From Clostridiales bacterium (GTDB lineage: Bacteria > Bacillota > Desulfotomaculia > Desulfotomaculales > VENG01), in contig JAIPEW010000011.1 in assembly GCA_021736985.1 (NCBI GenBank), positions 17,512-81,511 of the forward strand: a DNA stretch of 64,000 nucleotides, given 5' to 3'. Below are positions 48,401 to 56,256 of the stretch, piece after piece. The notes under the pieces were generated by a model that had not been told where the DNA came from, did no database searches, and was given only the letters and a program-made list of their open reading frames with translations. How positions within the stretch are numbered: the first letter of the stretch is position 1; each line of letters begins with the position of its first letter. Both the position numbers and the translations under genes were made by a program.

Positions 48401-48827
48401 ACAGTGGAGGACGGTAGCCATAGCCTCCCTCCTGCCCGGCAGAATTCTAGCTTTGCTCTACCGAATTCCACCAAGCGCTCAGGTTGCTTTCCAGCAGAGC
48501 CCTATCCACCCGGTAAGTAAGAGCCACTAATGGTAGGCCCATTACTTTAGCAAGATAATCCATTTGCATAATAATTTACACTTCCGAAGTTTCCGTTTAC
48601 CTATACCGGAAATTACCGTTCAACAATTAAAAATTAAATGCGTTGGAAATTCAGGACGGTTTGTGGTACAGTTAATGCTTTGCCTTGCTGAGTAAATAAC
48701 TTTTTTATATGAAATCAATGGTTTTTATTCGGGATAAGGAATAATAGTAAAAAATTATTTTTTGGAATGGCCGCATTTTCGTAACGGGGAAATGCGGCCT
48801 TCATGATTTTGAAAGTAAACAACTTTT
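48401..48827. other. Intergenic with a minus-strand coding relic
   Basis: 427 bases. A short open stretch on the minus strand (48447-48569) looks like gene debris. From 48721 the sequence is the inner edge of the IS21-like remnant (shared with 59996). Nothing else supported. Confidence 0.45.
48447..48569 (-). pseudogene. Short open frame, probable gene fragment
   Basis: 40 codons beginning MQMDYLAKVMGLP, then LVALTYRVDRALLESNLSAW. Codon use is gene-like and richer in G+C than the surroundings, but there is no binding site and it stops abruptly. I do not recognise the parent protein. Confidence 0.3.
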
Positions 48828-49165
48828 TTATAATATAACATCAGGGGTCAGAGAAAGAAATAAATATCTAGCTCTAGTTTTCTTTCTCGCTCGCCTCTCC
48901 AGGGATTGCTGAAATTCTTCTGGTGTCATATCAATATATTTGTAGACGGTGTTTCTACTAATTCCAACATGCCTTGCGATTTGAGAAATTTTCAAATTCA
49001 ATCTTTTTAATTCTTGAATTTTTAAGTACATTTGCCACCTTTCTATTTGTTTCATATACCTCTCCCCGATTATTTCCAGCTCAATCATACCGAAAAAGGT
49101 ACTTTATGGTAAATAGTGTTCATTGTTATTTGCTGAAAAATGTTAAGTTTATCTTACTGGTTACA
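48721..49165 (-). mobile_element. IS21-like element remnant, copy 1
   Basis: About 445 bases almost identical to 59996-60450. The outer end reads TGTAACCAGTAAGATAAAC on the minus strand; both copies lose identity at the same base, so this is the element end. Carries only the istA 5' end. Confidence 0.7.
48828..49055 (-). pseudogene. IS21-type transposase istA, N-terminal fragment
   Basis: 75 codons from ATG 49055 (GGGGAGAGG upstream). MKQIERWQMYLKIQELKRL, then a resolvase-like HTH LKISQIARHVGISRNTVYKY as in IstA. The integrase core is absent; the frame ends in unrelated residues. Confidence 0.7.
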
Positions 49166-49480
49166 TTTGTACAAAAAGCTGTTATAGTAATGCTTTTTGA
49201 AATAAACTGAACAACGGATTTAAACATCAATATGCGGGTTTCAGACAGCTAAATGCACATTTCAGATAATGCGGGGAGGAATTTATAACCAGGGATGGAA
49301 CTTAAAAGAATAAAGAAGCATTTTCTTTTTAAGGAGAAAGAGAATGGCAGATTTAAATACTATAGCCGGTATACTGGCTGCCCGGTTGGCCGGGGCGACC
49401 GAACTGGAAAAAAATAAAATCGATTCCCTGCGTTTTGGGTTGGAGTTAATACTGGGAGCAATTATAAAAGGGATAGTACT
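49166..49480 (+). repeat. Duplicated agrB 5' region (copy at 53018-53282)
   Basis: Both segments share the repeat array, GGGGAGGAATTTATAACCAG, the AAGGAGA binding site and the first 29 or so AgrB codons. They differ by small indels and point changes. Confidence 0.75.
49219..49281 (+). promoter_or_regulatory. 21-bp-period TTCARACA array upstream of agrB fragment 1
   Basis: TTTAAACA (49219), TTCAGACA (49240) and TTCAGATA (49261) start exactly 21 bases apart. TATAAC at 49284 may be a -10. Three units, same orientation, 63 bases before the AgrB fragment. Confidence 0.55.
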
Positions 49481-49541
49481 TTTCTCGCTAGTTTATCTAG
49501 ACATGTTAAGAAATGCTCTTTTATTTCGATATAATACTTGA
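49344..49541 (+). pseudogene. AgrB-like N-terminal fragment 1
   Basis: Opens MADLNTIAGILAARLAGATE, LEKNKIDSLRFGLELILGA, the standard amphipathic start and first membrane helix of AgrB peptidases. After about 52 residues it runs into the duplicated segment that begins at 49500 and stops. The catalytic His and Cys are missing, so no peptide processing is possible. AAGGAGA lies before the ATG. Confidence 0.8.
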
Positions 49542-50327
49542 AAGCCCTGTATTTAAACTATTTTCGTGGAAAATGAATCATTAGTCTATACATGATAATT
49601 TTTTAAACTAGTCGTAACAAGACTTATAGCGATTTAAGTAGGAAACTTACGCTAGAGGTGATCTTTTGAAAAACCGTATCAGGTTAAACCTATTCCTAAA
49701 AAAACTTTGGCTTTTTGTCTGTATTGTACTTTTAATTATCATGACTGCTTCCTGCACTGAGACAGGCGGTAATACTAAGAAATTTGATCATGATGCAACA
49801 GAAAAAGGCGGTAAAACGGAGGATATTGATTATGACGCCACCGACCCTGTCGAGGTCGCCCGCGCGGACTATCTGTCATGGCTTAAAGAGGACTATACCA
49901 TAAGTATGAACGTACTCTACGCTAAAGTGGACGATGAAGAAACTCAGCGTCAAATTGAAAGGTACAAAGGCAGTGAACTTGCCGAAAGCTGCGGCTGGAC
50001 GGACGAATATCTCGATCAGCATTTTGTCGTTGTAAAAGTGAGATACGAATGTGAAATTGATCATACCAAAACATTTCTGAGTGACGGGCTTCTTAAGAGC
50101 TATGTCTTCCTGACTCGCGATCCGGAGAGCGGTGTCTGGACGATTGTGGATAGATCGAATCCTTACAGTATCCCTGAAACGGAATAGACGAAGGAATATA
50201 AAAGTTGTAAAATTGAGAAAAAAGATGTAAAATACATTGCTGTTTTTTAAAATGCCATTGTTGTTAATAATGTTGAATAGTGTTTTTTTGTGAAAAGACT
50301 ACTATATGTTGGATCTCACTACAATAT
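49500..50327 (+). repeat. ~820-bp direct duplication (copy at 57411-58232)
   Basis: Nearly identical over its length, including upstream leader, the lipoprotein gene and its 3' flank. The two copies are in direct orientation, 7.9 kb apart. Confidence 0.85.
49666..50187 (+). CDS. Small lipoprotein, copy 1
   Basis: 173 residues. TTG start behind GAGGTGAT. Signal peptide with lipobox MTASC (Cys 30), an Asp/Gly/Lys-rich linker (about 31-62), then a compact domain of about 110 residues. That domain includes ADYLSWLKEDYTISM, YLDQHFVVVKVRYECEIDHTK and LTRDPESGVWTIVDRS, suggestive of a small alpha+beta (NTF2-like or cystatin-like) fold. The function is unknown. The copy at 57577 differs at about a dozen residues, and most differences are conservative, so both are probably intact. 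Confidence 0.75.
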   Translation: MKNRIRLNLFLKKLWLFVCIVLLIIMTASCTETGGNTKKFDHDATEKGGKTEDIDYDATDPVEVARADYLSWLKEDYTISMNVLYAKVDDEETQRQIERYKGSELAESCGWTDEYLDQHFVVVKVRYECEIDHTKTFLSDGLLKSYVFLTRDPESGVWTIVDRSNPYSIPETE

Positions 50328-50342
50328 CAGCAAATTGGAGAG

Positions 50343-50370
50343 TCACCCGTCTTTTGATGGGTGATTTTTT
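50343..50370 (+). terminator. Rho-independent terminator
   Basis: TCACCCGTC and GATGGGTGA pair (one wobble) around TTTT, then T6. It ends the lipoprotein transcript. Confidence 0.85.
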
Positions 50371-50384
50371 ATTTTGTAATCTGC

Positions 50385-50545
50385 AATAGCTCAAGAGCCT
50401 GGTAGCAAACTTTGTAGAAGAACGCCATTGGAATAAGTTTCACTCACCTAAAAACCTGTCCATGTTTATTGCCATCGTAGATGCGGAGTTAATGAAATAA
50501 TTCCAATGGGTTGATCAGAAAAATATAGACGAGGTATTACCTACT
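50385..50545 (+). pseudogene. MazG-like pyrophosphohydrolase fragment
   Basis: LVANFVEERHWNKFHSPKNL, SMFIAIVDAELMK, stop, then FQWVD follows the MazG-like pattern (FVEERDWxQFHSPKNL, EAAELxExFQW). Start and end are missing and one stop interrupts. It is gene debris next to a TnsE-like remnant. Confidence 0.6.
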
Positions 50546-50547
50546 GG

Positions 50548-51497
50548 ACAGTTATCATCCTGAGGATCTGCACGCGGAATTTGATTTTTCACGGGACATC
50601 CCGGCATCAATTATTGGCGATGATTTTGTGCAACACTTTTCCTGGCTGTATTTAGTGCCGGAAATAAGAAATGCCTTTGAATCGGTTCAAACAAATACTT
50701 ATGCACAAGCTACAATATCTAAAGGTCTGGCAAACGGTCAAGCCGTAGAACTAACTGTACCTGAACTATTAAATTCCAATTGGACGTTCCAGGGGAAACG
50801 CCATGGCCGGAATGTTTTGATATATGAATTGCTAGCCTTTACAGGTGCTGAATTACCGGTTGAATGGATAGATTACAGCCACCAGTCGATTAAAAGACGT
50901 GTTTATTCTAATAAATCAAGGAAAAAACGTGTTTATTATCAAGGAAAAGAACAAACTCTGGAGATTAATAACGAGGATAATAATCAAGCCAGGGAAGATG
51001 CACACCAGCCTGTTGTGGAAAGTGAAAATACCCAGGTAACATTTAAACATAACCCGGAAATAAGGCGGATTGCCAAATATGAGCAACAAATCAATCAAGG
51101 GGATAGCTACACTTCTAAACAGGGGAGAGGTGGCTCTACATTTATTGCCGCCAGCGTTGATGAATCCATTGCCGGAGGCAATATCCAACCTGTTGAGTTT
51201 AAAACCCTGGAAGTTACATATGAGCGAGACGGGTTCGGGTTAGAAGATTTTTATAAAATGATTAAGTGCAGCGTTTTCTATCAACATTAATTGTTCAATT
51301 TGCCGGGGTAAAAAATCTGGAAGATGAAGAAAAAGCAATACAAGCACTGCTTCTTAGTTTAGTTTTTAATGGTGGTAACTGGCCTTTGGAAGAATTACAG
51401 GAAATAAACCATGTGAGGTTAAGGCATACCAGTTGTAAACCCCATCGTTGGGCCGAGAGGGTTTATAATGGGATGTATTGGTCCTGGACTCACTAAC
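50548..51497 (+). pseudogene. Tn7-like TnsE remnant, frameshifted
   Basis: Two open pieces: 50548-51290 (LDSYHPEDLHAEFDFSRDIP, WLYLVPEIRNAFESVQTN, RNVLIYELLAFTGAELP, VEFKTLEVTYERDGFGLEDF) and 51266-51497 (TLIVQFAGVKNLEDEEKAIQ, GNWPLEELQEI, RWAERVYNG). They join if one base is added near 51265. Order and motifs resemble the C-terminal half of Tn7-type TnsE target selectors. The N-terminal part is absent. The family call is from memory of the motif pattern and is moderate. Confidence 0.5.
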
Positions 51498-51596
51498 TAT
51501 TATCAGGCGTAATATCCGGCAATACAATGTTTTGTAAATCTAAAAATCGTAACTTAATATTTTTCATGTGAATGTTCCGGCGTTGCCTGTAATAGG

Positions 51597-51632
51597 GAGA
51601 CCTTCTGAAATAAGACAGGGGGTCTCCTTCTT
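51597..51632 (+). terminator. Stem-loop terminator
   Basis: GGAGACC and GGTCTCC with a loop of about 17 nt, followed by TTCTTTTT. Confidence 0.75.
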
Positions 51633-51665
51633 TTTATATTAAAAAGCGGGACAAATGAATACTGA

Positions 51666-51749
51666 TTCAAACAACGATTTGCAGGATTCAGACATTCAAA
51701 TGCAGTTTTCAGACAGTAATATGCACAATTCGGTCATAAGTGGTAGACA
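51666..51749 (+). promoter_or_regulatory. Four-unit 21-bp repeat array upstream of a secreted-protein gene
   Basis: TTCAAACA (51666), TTCAGACA (51687), TTCAGACA (51708) and TTCGGTCA (51729), each 21 bases after the last. Units 1-3 also share TGCA at the same phase. A perfect TATAAT is at 51767-51772. Confidence 0.6.
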
Positions 51750-51902
51750 TGGTAAATTTAGGAGTTTATAATTTAAAAAACTGGCTGTTGGAGGTGGTTG
51801 AGTTTATGGTTTAATTTCCACAAGGCAAATGGTAAAGAAAGAATGTGGTATAGTGTATTGATGGTTAAGGTAAAAAAACTCATAATATGGGAGGGAATAA
51901 AA

Positions 51903-52724
51903 GTGAAGAGGATTGTTTTTACTATATTTTTATCTCTAGTGATAGTATTTTTTCTTGCAAGTATAGCATCTGCTCAAAGTCTTGGAAATGAAAAGCAAAT
52001 TGAGAAAAAATTAATAAAAATGGGATATACAAAACAACAGATTTACTTATTATCCGATGCTGTAAAAGCTGAACTAGCAAAACAAAAAGATTTAGGAGCT
52101 AAACTTGTTTCTTTTAAGCATGCTGAAATGAAAGAGTCAAATATCCCTCCAGGAGAAGTAGGAATCCAAGGTGAAATTCCTTCAAATGAACTTAGTCTGA
52201 ACCTATCAATTCTAGATTATGGAGTAGATTCTAATGATTGGAATAAAAGAAAAATTTATTCCGATTTTGAATGGTTAAATGAACCCTACTGGAAACTTAC
52301 TGATAAAATAGGTGTTGCGTGGGCTGATGGTTGGAATATTGTAGAAGACTCAGATGCATTAGTATATCAATATTATGGAGAACAAACTAATGACCTGGAA
52401 ACTGAATATTACTATGATGGGGAATATACAGCAGAAGCTGGCGTAAATTTTGAAAATCTTGACTTAAAAGAGCTTATGCCAAATGGTAATGAGCATACTA
52501 AAGATCACTCTGGATGGGCTAAAATTGAAATTGGTAAATATGTAAATCAAACTGAAGAAGATGATACTGAGAGAACGGATGTTTTAACTAAATATTATCA
52601 TAAGAATACTAGTATTGGTGCATCAGGGGCGATTTCTATAACCGGAGGTCCGAGTATAACAATTACACATGAAGATAACTATGATTTTGCTCAAGACTTA
52701 ACTTATTTTGATTGGCCAAAATAA
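51903..52724 (+). CDS. Secreted protein of unknown function
   Basis: 273 residues from GTG 51903, with GGGAGGG upstream; the frame is open 35 codons further 5' but only this start gives a clean signal peptide (KRIVFTIFLSLVIVFFLASI, cut near ASA-QS). The mature part has a helical Lys-rich N-terminus (EKQIEKKLIKMGYTKQQIY) and a Trp/Tyr/Asp-rich C-terminal domain that ends GPSITITHEDNYDF, then FDWPK. No domain recognised. Behind a four-unit TTCARACA array and followed by a small membrane protein. Confidence 0.75.
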   Translation: MKRIVFTIFLSLVIVFFLASIASAQSLGNEKQIEKKLIKMGYTKQQIYLLSDAVKAELAKQKDLGAKLVSFKHAEMKESNIPPGEVGIQGEIPSNELSLNLSILDYGVDSNDWNKRKIYSDFEWLNEPYWKLTDKIGVAWADGWNIVEDSDALVYQYYGEQTNDLETEYYYDGEYTAEAGVNFENLDLKELMPNGNEHTKDHSGWAKIEIGKYVNQTEEDDTERTDVLTKYYHKNTSIGASGAISITGGPSITITHEDNYDFAQDLTYFDWPK

Positions 52725-52735
52725 ATTACAAACAA

Positions 52736-52777
52736 TTATTATTAGGAGCGAAAATTGTTTTTGCTCCTAGTAATAAT
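52736..52777 (+). terminator. Stem-loop between secreted protein and small membrane protein
   Basis: ATTATTATTAGGAGC and GCTCCTAGTAATAAT form a 15-bp stem with one mismatch. It may attenuate rather than stop transcription, because a gene follows 17 bases later. Confidence 0.7.
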
Positions 52778-52794
52778 CAAAGGTGTGTATTTTT

Positions 52795-52986
52795 ATGGAA
52801 AATATTTTTAAGTGTACCTTAATATTTTCATTAATTGAAGTTCTTATACTAGTACTTTTAGCTGTTGGGTTTGCTGATTGGTATTTTACGATAATTATTA
52901 TGCAGCTAAATCTTTTTTTTTATATAGTTAGTATTGCACTTTCTTTTGCTTCCATAGCTTTCTCTAAACAGAATAAAGACAGTTAA
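52795..52986 (+). CDS. Small two-helix membrane protein
   Basis: 63 residues from ATG 52795 (AAAGGTG upstream; in-frame GTG at 52783 is the alternative). Two membrane helices (about 7-27 and 31-55) and a short basic tail. Unrecognised. Its position behind a secreted protein parallels 54182 and 46743. Confidence 0.55.
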   Translation: MENIFKCTLIFSLIEVLILVLLAVGFADWYFTIIIMQLNLFFYIVSIALSFASIAFSKQNKDS

Positions 52987-53017
52987 ATTTGTTATTTTAA
53001 TAAAATAAATTTTAACG

Positions 53018-53282
53018 AACTTGTCTAAAAAGCTGTTATGAGTAACACTTTTGAATAATGCATTCAAACATTAACGGGTTTCATACAGCTAAATGCACAT
53101 TTCAGACAATACGGGGAGGAATTTATAACCAGGGAAGGAACTTAGAAGAATAAAGAAATATTTCCTTTTTAAGGAGAAAAGTAATGGCAGATTTAAATAC
53201 CATAGCCGGTACACTTGCTGCCAGGTTGGCCGGGGCAACCGAACTGGAAAAAAGCAAAGTCGATTCCCTGCGTTTTGGTCTT
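53018..53282 (+). repeat. Duplicated agrB 5' region, copy 2
   Basis: Direct repeat of 49166-49480. Includes the TTCARACA array and the first AgrB codons. Confidence 0.75.
53063..53121 (+). promoter_or_regulatory. TTCARACA array upstream of agrB fragment 2
   Basis: TTCAAACA (53063), TTCATACA (53080) and TTCAGACA (53101). The last two are 21 bases apart; the first is 17 away, which fits a 4-base deletion compared with the copy at 49219. Confidence 0.55.
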
Positions 53283-53294
53283 GCTAACAGATAA
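53184..53294 (+). pseudogene. AgrB-like N-terminal fragment 2
   Basis: 36 codons: MADLNTIAGTLAARLAGATE then LEKSKVDSLRFGLANR, stop. Same start as fragment 1 with AAGGAGA before the ATG, but cut at the first membrane helix. Not functional as a peptidase. Confidence 0.8.
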
Positions 53295-53405
53295 TTGCAT
53301 TGCTTCAAGTTTTATCTACCTATCAAAATGTTAATGGTAACAAAATTTTGAGAATGTGTGAGCATATCAAAGGAAAATGGAATTATAAAGAGGGAGGTTG
53401 TTTAT

Positions 53406-54161
53406 TTGAAAAAGTTAATACAACTTACTATTTTGTGTATTATCGTTTCTCTATTAGTGGTGACAACTGCTACTGCCCAAGAAAATAGTGAAAGAATATA
53501 TAAAAAACTTAGACCTAAAACGGAATCCGTCAAAGTTTTTGATGAGGTAATTTATGAAAAAGATAAAAAATCAGTACATGTAAGAATTAAAGGTAGTAAG
53601 AAAGCTGATGGAGTAACTAAAGCTTATCATGTTGAGCTAAATCCCCAAAAAGGAACTTACAAAACAACTAAAATACCGTCAAAGGAAATGAGTATTCTTA
53701 AAAATCCAAGCTCTACAGAAAAAGATACTGATAATATAATAGAACCAAAGTCTACAATAAATTATTACGGATGGGTTCAGACTGTAACTGACGATCCGGC
53801 AGGCGAGGATCTATGTAAAACCAAGCTATGGTTAGAATGGGAAGATTATGGAAGCACTATAGGTTTTGATACCCATGCTTTAGTAACATGGGCAGCAAAT
53901 CCTTCTTCATTTGATACACACTGGTACGAAGAAGACTCTAATTTATATGATCCATATCTATATTATAACGACGAAAAACTTAGCCAAGAAGGAAGTGCTG
54001 AATATTATAACTGGGATTTTATTGATGATGATGAAAAAACCGAAGTTTCACATTGGATTCAAATAACAGCTCAAAATGATGGGACATACGATTATGTTAC
54101 AGATTGGGGAGCAAGAGGTGAATACCAGCTACTGCTAGATCTTGATGTTTACACCAACTAA
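53406..54161 (+). CDS. Secreted protein of unknown function
   Basis: 251 residues from TTG 53406, with GGGAGG upstream; a longer frame from 53358 would spoil the signal peptide (KKLIQLTILCIIVSLLVVTT, cut near TAQ-EN). The mature part starts with a Lys-rich beta section (DKKSVHVRIKGSKKADG) and ends in a Trp/Tyr/Asp-rich domain (YYGWVQTVTDDPAGEDL, WLEWEDYGSTIGFDTH, SHWIQITAQNDGTYDYV). No domain recognised. A membrane protein follows 20 bases later. Confidence 0.75.
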   Translation: MKKLIQLTILCIIVSLLVVTTATAQENSERIYKKLRPKTESVKVFDEVIYEKDKKSVHVRIKGSKKADGVTKAYHVELNPQKGTYKTTKIPSKEMSILKNPSSTEKDTDNIIEPKSTINYYGWVQTVTDDPAGEDLCKTKLWLEWEDYGSTIGFDTHALVTWAANPSSFDTHWYEEDSNLYDPYLYYNDEKLSQEGSAEYYNWDFIDDDEKTEVSHWIQITAQNDGTYDYVTDWGARGEYQLLLDLDVYTN

Positions 54162-54181
54162 TTTTGTGAAGGGTGAGTAAA

Positions 54182-54484
54182 GTGCTACAACAGTATCCCC
54201 CTTATTTATTAGTAAAAGAAAGTATAACAGCCACTCCTAATAGACAATTACCCAGGATCGATTTTGGTGATATTTTAACATTATTATTTTATTGTTTATT
54301 AATATCAAGCGTTGTTGTCTTTTTTTATGGATTAAATAAAAAAAGAAGTTTATTTATTTTAAGTTCGTCGGGCTTAATGGGGTTGGCTGCATTTTTAAGT
54401 ATATGGTCTATAGGAATAATATTGGTTTTCATTGCTCTAATGCAATTAGTAGTAAGTATTTATTTCCTTGCAAAAAAGTTGTGA
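54182..54484 (+). CDS. Small membrane protein paired with the upstream secreted protein
   Basis: 100 residues from GTG 54182 (GAAGGGTGAG upstream; in-frame GTG at 54173 overlaps the binding site). An N-terminal segment of about 30 residues, then three membrane helices (about 32-50, 57-73 and 76-97). Unrecognised. Close spacing suggests co-translation with the secreted protein. Confidence 0.6.
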   Translation: MLQQYPPYLLVKESITATPNRQLPRIDFGDILTLLFYCLLISSVVVFFYGLNKKRSLFILSSSGLMGLAAFLSIWSIGIILVFIALMQLVVSIYFLAKKL

Positions 54485-54545
54485 TATATTTTTACAGAAT
54501 TCGATAAATCTTCTTTTTTCGAAAAGATTGCTGAGTTGCCCCGGA

Positions 54546-54598
54546 TACTATTGACCAGTAAAACTTGCAACTGTTATAGTATCGTGTTCTTTTTTGAA
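54546..54598 (+). terminator. Stem-loop with T-run
   Basis: GATACTAT and ATAGTATC around a 23-nt loop, then GTGTTCTTTTTT. Confidence 0.65.
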
Positions 54599-54894
54599 AA
54601 AAGTTAATAATAAAATCTGTAGTCTTCTCGGGCTGCCCCCTAAGATTGGAGAATATCCACTTAGTGTTTCAGCATTCATAATAATACGAGAGCAACCTAT
54701 TAAATAAATCAAAAAGGAATAAAGTAGCGGTCTTGACAGCCACCCCGCGTATGGCGGATTACCTAATTACCGACGGGGCGGCTCCGGGAACATGTTCAAA
54801 GTTATTTGCCCCGTCGGAATGGCAATTATACCATACGCGGGGCCCCCGACTGTAAAGACTTCCCCAGGGCGCTACTTTGATTTAACTAAATGCA
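54599..54894. other. Non-coding stretch with large fold-back
   Basis: Mainly the GC-rich fold-back at 54721-54878, directly beside the IS3 element. No gene. Confidence 0.6.
54721..54878. repeat. 158-bp nested inverted repeat (fold-back element)
   Basis: Four concentric arms: AAAGTAGCG/CGCTACTTT, TCTTGACAG/CTGTAAAGA (one mismatch), CCCCGCGTATGG/CCATACGCGGGG and CCGACGGGGC/GCCCCGTCGG. It is much more GC-rich than its surroundings. Confidence 0.85.
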
Positions 54895-54932
54895 CCTCAA
54901 AGGCTCACCAAGAACATGTTAAAAAACCAATA

Positions 54933-55904
54933 TTATGCAGCTCTTAATGCTAAGGCTTTTATTTGGCCTTCAGATACTAGCTTATAAAACTCATTTGGAG
55001 CTTTGTAATTGATACTGCTATGTCTGCGTCTGTTGTTATAATAGTCCATGTATTCGGTTACTGCCTGGTAAACCTCAGCGAAACTCTGGAATTCATGGCG
55101 TTTATAACAATCATCTTCCAAGATTGCATGGAACGATTCTATATAAGCATTCAAGTTAGGGGTTTTAACCGGGATTCTTTCATGCTTAATTTGCCATTTG
55201 GAACAAGTCTTCTCAAACCGCTTGGCGGTAAACTGGGGACCATTATCGGTTCTGATTACCGGCAGTTTCATACCCGGCTTAAATCCTCTTGTTCTAAGTG
55301 CTTCTTCCAGTATCCGACAAGCATCCTTAGCTTTAGCGCTTAACCCAAGATGATAGCCAACAACTGTTCGATCAAAAACATCGATAATTGACAACTGAAA
55401 GAAAAACTGGCCCGTACCGTCTATGTAACCATACTTCAAGTCCATTTGCCAGAGTTGGCCAGAACCGGTAATTGTGTTCCTCTTGGCCAGCTTTCGTGGA
55501 CGTTCAGGATATATCTTTCGCTGAGGACGTAAAATATCAAGTTCTTTACAGAGCCTATATACTTTCTTATGGTTGATTAATAAGTTATGGTCTTCCTTAA
55601 GGCTGATAGTGAGTTTTTTATATCCATAAGGGAAGCCATCACCTGCAATAAGCTCTGAAAGGTGCTCTTTTATCTGCTCATCAGAAACTTTCTCTCCCGT
55701 TTCCGTCAGGGAGTATCCTGGTATTTCACGCCCTGTGTTCTTTTTTGGAGTTTTGGGCTCCTGTTTTTCTTCTTTACTAATATTGTAATAATAGGTGGAA
55801 GCAGTTAAGCCGACAAAGCCGAGGATAATGCTTTTGTTGTATCCTTTTTCTATCCACCTGTTAGCTATAGCAACTTTGCCGGCTATCGAGGGTTTTTGGT
55901 ATTC
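54933..55904 (-). CDS. IS3-family transposase orfB (integrase core)
   Basis: The frame is open from about 55904 (EYQKPSIAGKVAIANRWIEK) through an HTH_21-type segment (HLSELIAGDGFPYGYKKL) to the rve integrase core. The DDE residues can be seen: QMDLKYGYID, RTDNGPQF and NAYIESFHAILEDD. No start codon fits at its 5' end, so it is made as an orfAB fusion by -1 frameshifting near the AAAAAC in orfA. It appears undamaged, so this copy may be active. Confidence 0.9.
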   Translation of the reverse strand, partial: EYQKPSIAGKVAIANRWIEKGYNKSIILGFVGLTASTYYYNISKEEKQEPKTPKKNTGREIPGYSLTETGEKVSDEQIKEHLSELIAGDGFPYGYKKLTISLKEDHNLLINHKKVYRLCKELDILRPQRKIYPERPRKLAKRNTITGSGQLWQMDLKYGYIDGTGQFFFQLSIIDVFDRTVVGYHLGLSAKAKDACRILEEALRTRGFKPGMKLPVIRTDNGPQFTAKRFEKTCSKWQIKHERIPVKTPNLNAYIESFHAILEDDCYKRHEFQSFAEVYQAVTEYMDYYNNRRRHSSINYKAPNEFYKLVSEGQIKALALRAA

Positions 55905-56194
55905 GTTAAATCCCTTAAGACTGCTAGTTCTAGCTCTTTATCGGCAACCATCCGCTTTAATTCATCATTTTCAGTACTTACTTCCTTAAGCCATTTTTCC
56001 ATCTCTTTATAACGGTTATCTTTTGCCTTGGGCAATGCCTTGGTGGAACCTCTTTTGCGCTGTTTTTTTAGCCATGAATGAATTGTATTAGGTGAAATTT
56101 CATGCTTGCGGGCTACTAAAGCCACATTACCTGTTTCAATGCATTCTCTTATTAATTGTTCTTTAAACTCATCACTGTACTGTTGTTTTTCCAT
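55883..56194 (-). CDS. IS3-family transposase orfA
   Basis: 103 residues from the ATG at 56194 (MEKQQYSDEFKEQLIRECIE) behind AGGGGGTAA. HTH: VALVARKHEISPNTIHSWLK, then a coiled coil (EKWLKEVSTENDELKRMVAD). It overlaps orfB by about 22 bases, the normal arrangement. Confidence 0.9.
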   Translation of the reverse strand: MEKQQYSDEFKEQLIRECIETGNVALVARKHEISPNTIHSWLKKQRKRGSTKALPKAKDNRYKEMEKWLKEVSTENDELKRMVADKELELAVLRDLTNTKNPR

Positions 56195-56256
56195 TAGAAT
56201 TACCCCCTGAAATGATATTAACATGTACAAGTGATTTCTCCAAAAGTTCCAGGGGG

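Larger units (their letters stand above)
54893..56256 (-). mobile_element. IS3-family insertion sequence, apparently complete
   Basis: Minus-strand element with overlapping orfA and orfB and imperfect ends (CACTTGTACATGTT at the orfA side, GAACATGTT at the other). It cuts an amidase gene at its right end. A fragment of the same element is at 58237. Confidence 0.85.

Noticed and set aside
51666..51749. Could the 21-bp repeats be a CRISPR array?
   Set aside because: The conserved part is only 8 bp with a short TGCA echo, total period 21 bp, and no cas genes are present. Spacers of 13 bp are not CRISPR-like.
49219..53121. Iterons of a plasmid or replication origin
   Set aside because: No rep, dnaA or par genes and no DnaA boxes nearby; the arrays are upstream of several different genes.
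49344..53294. The two short AgrB-like frames as AgrD peptides
   Set aside because: They start exactly like AgrB (LNTIAGxLAARLAGATELEK) and lack the core and P..LK tail of AgrD.
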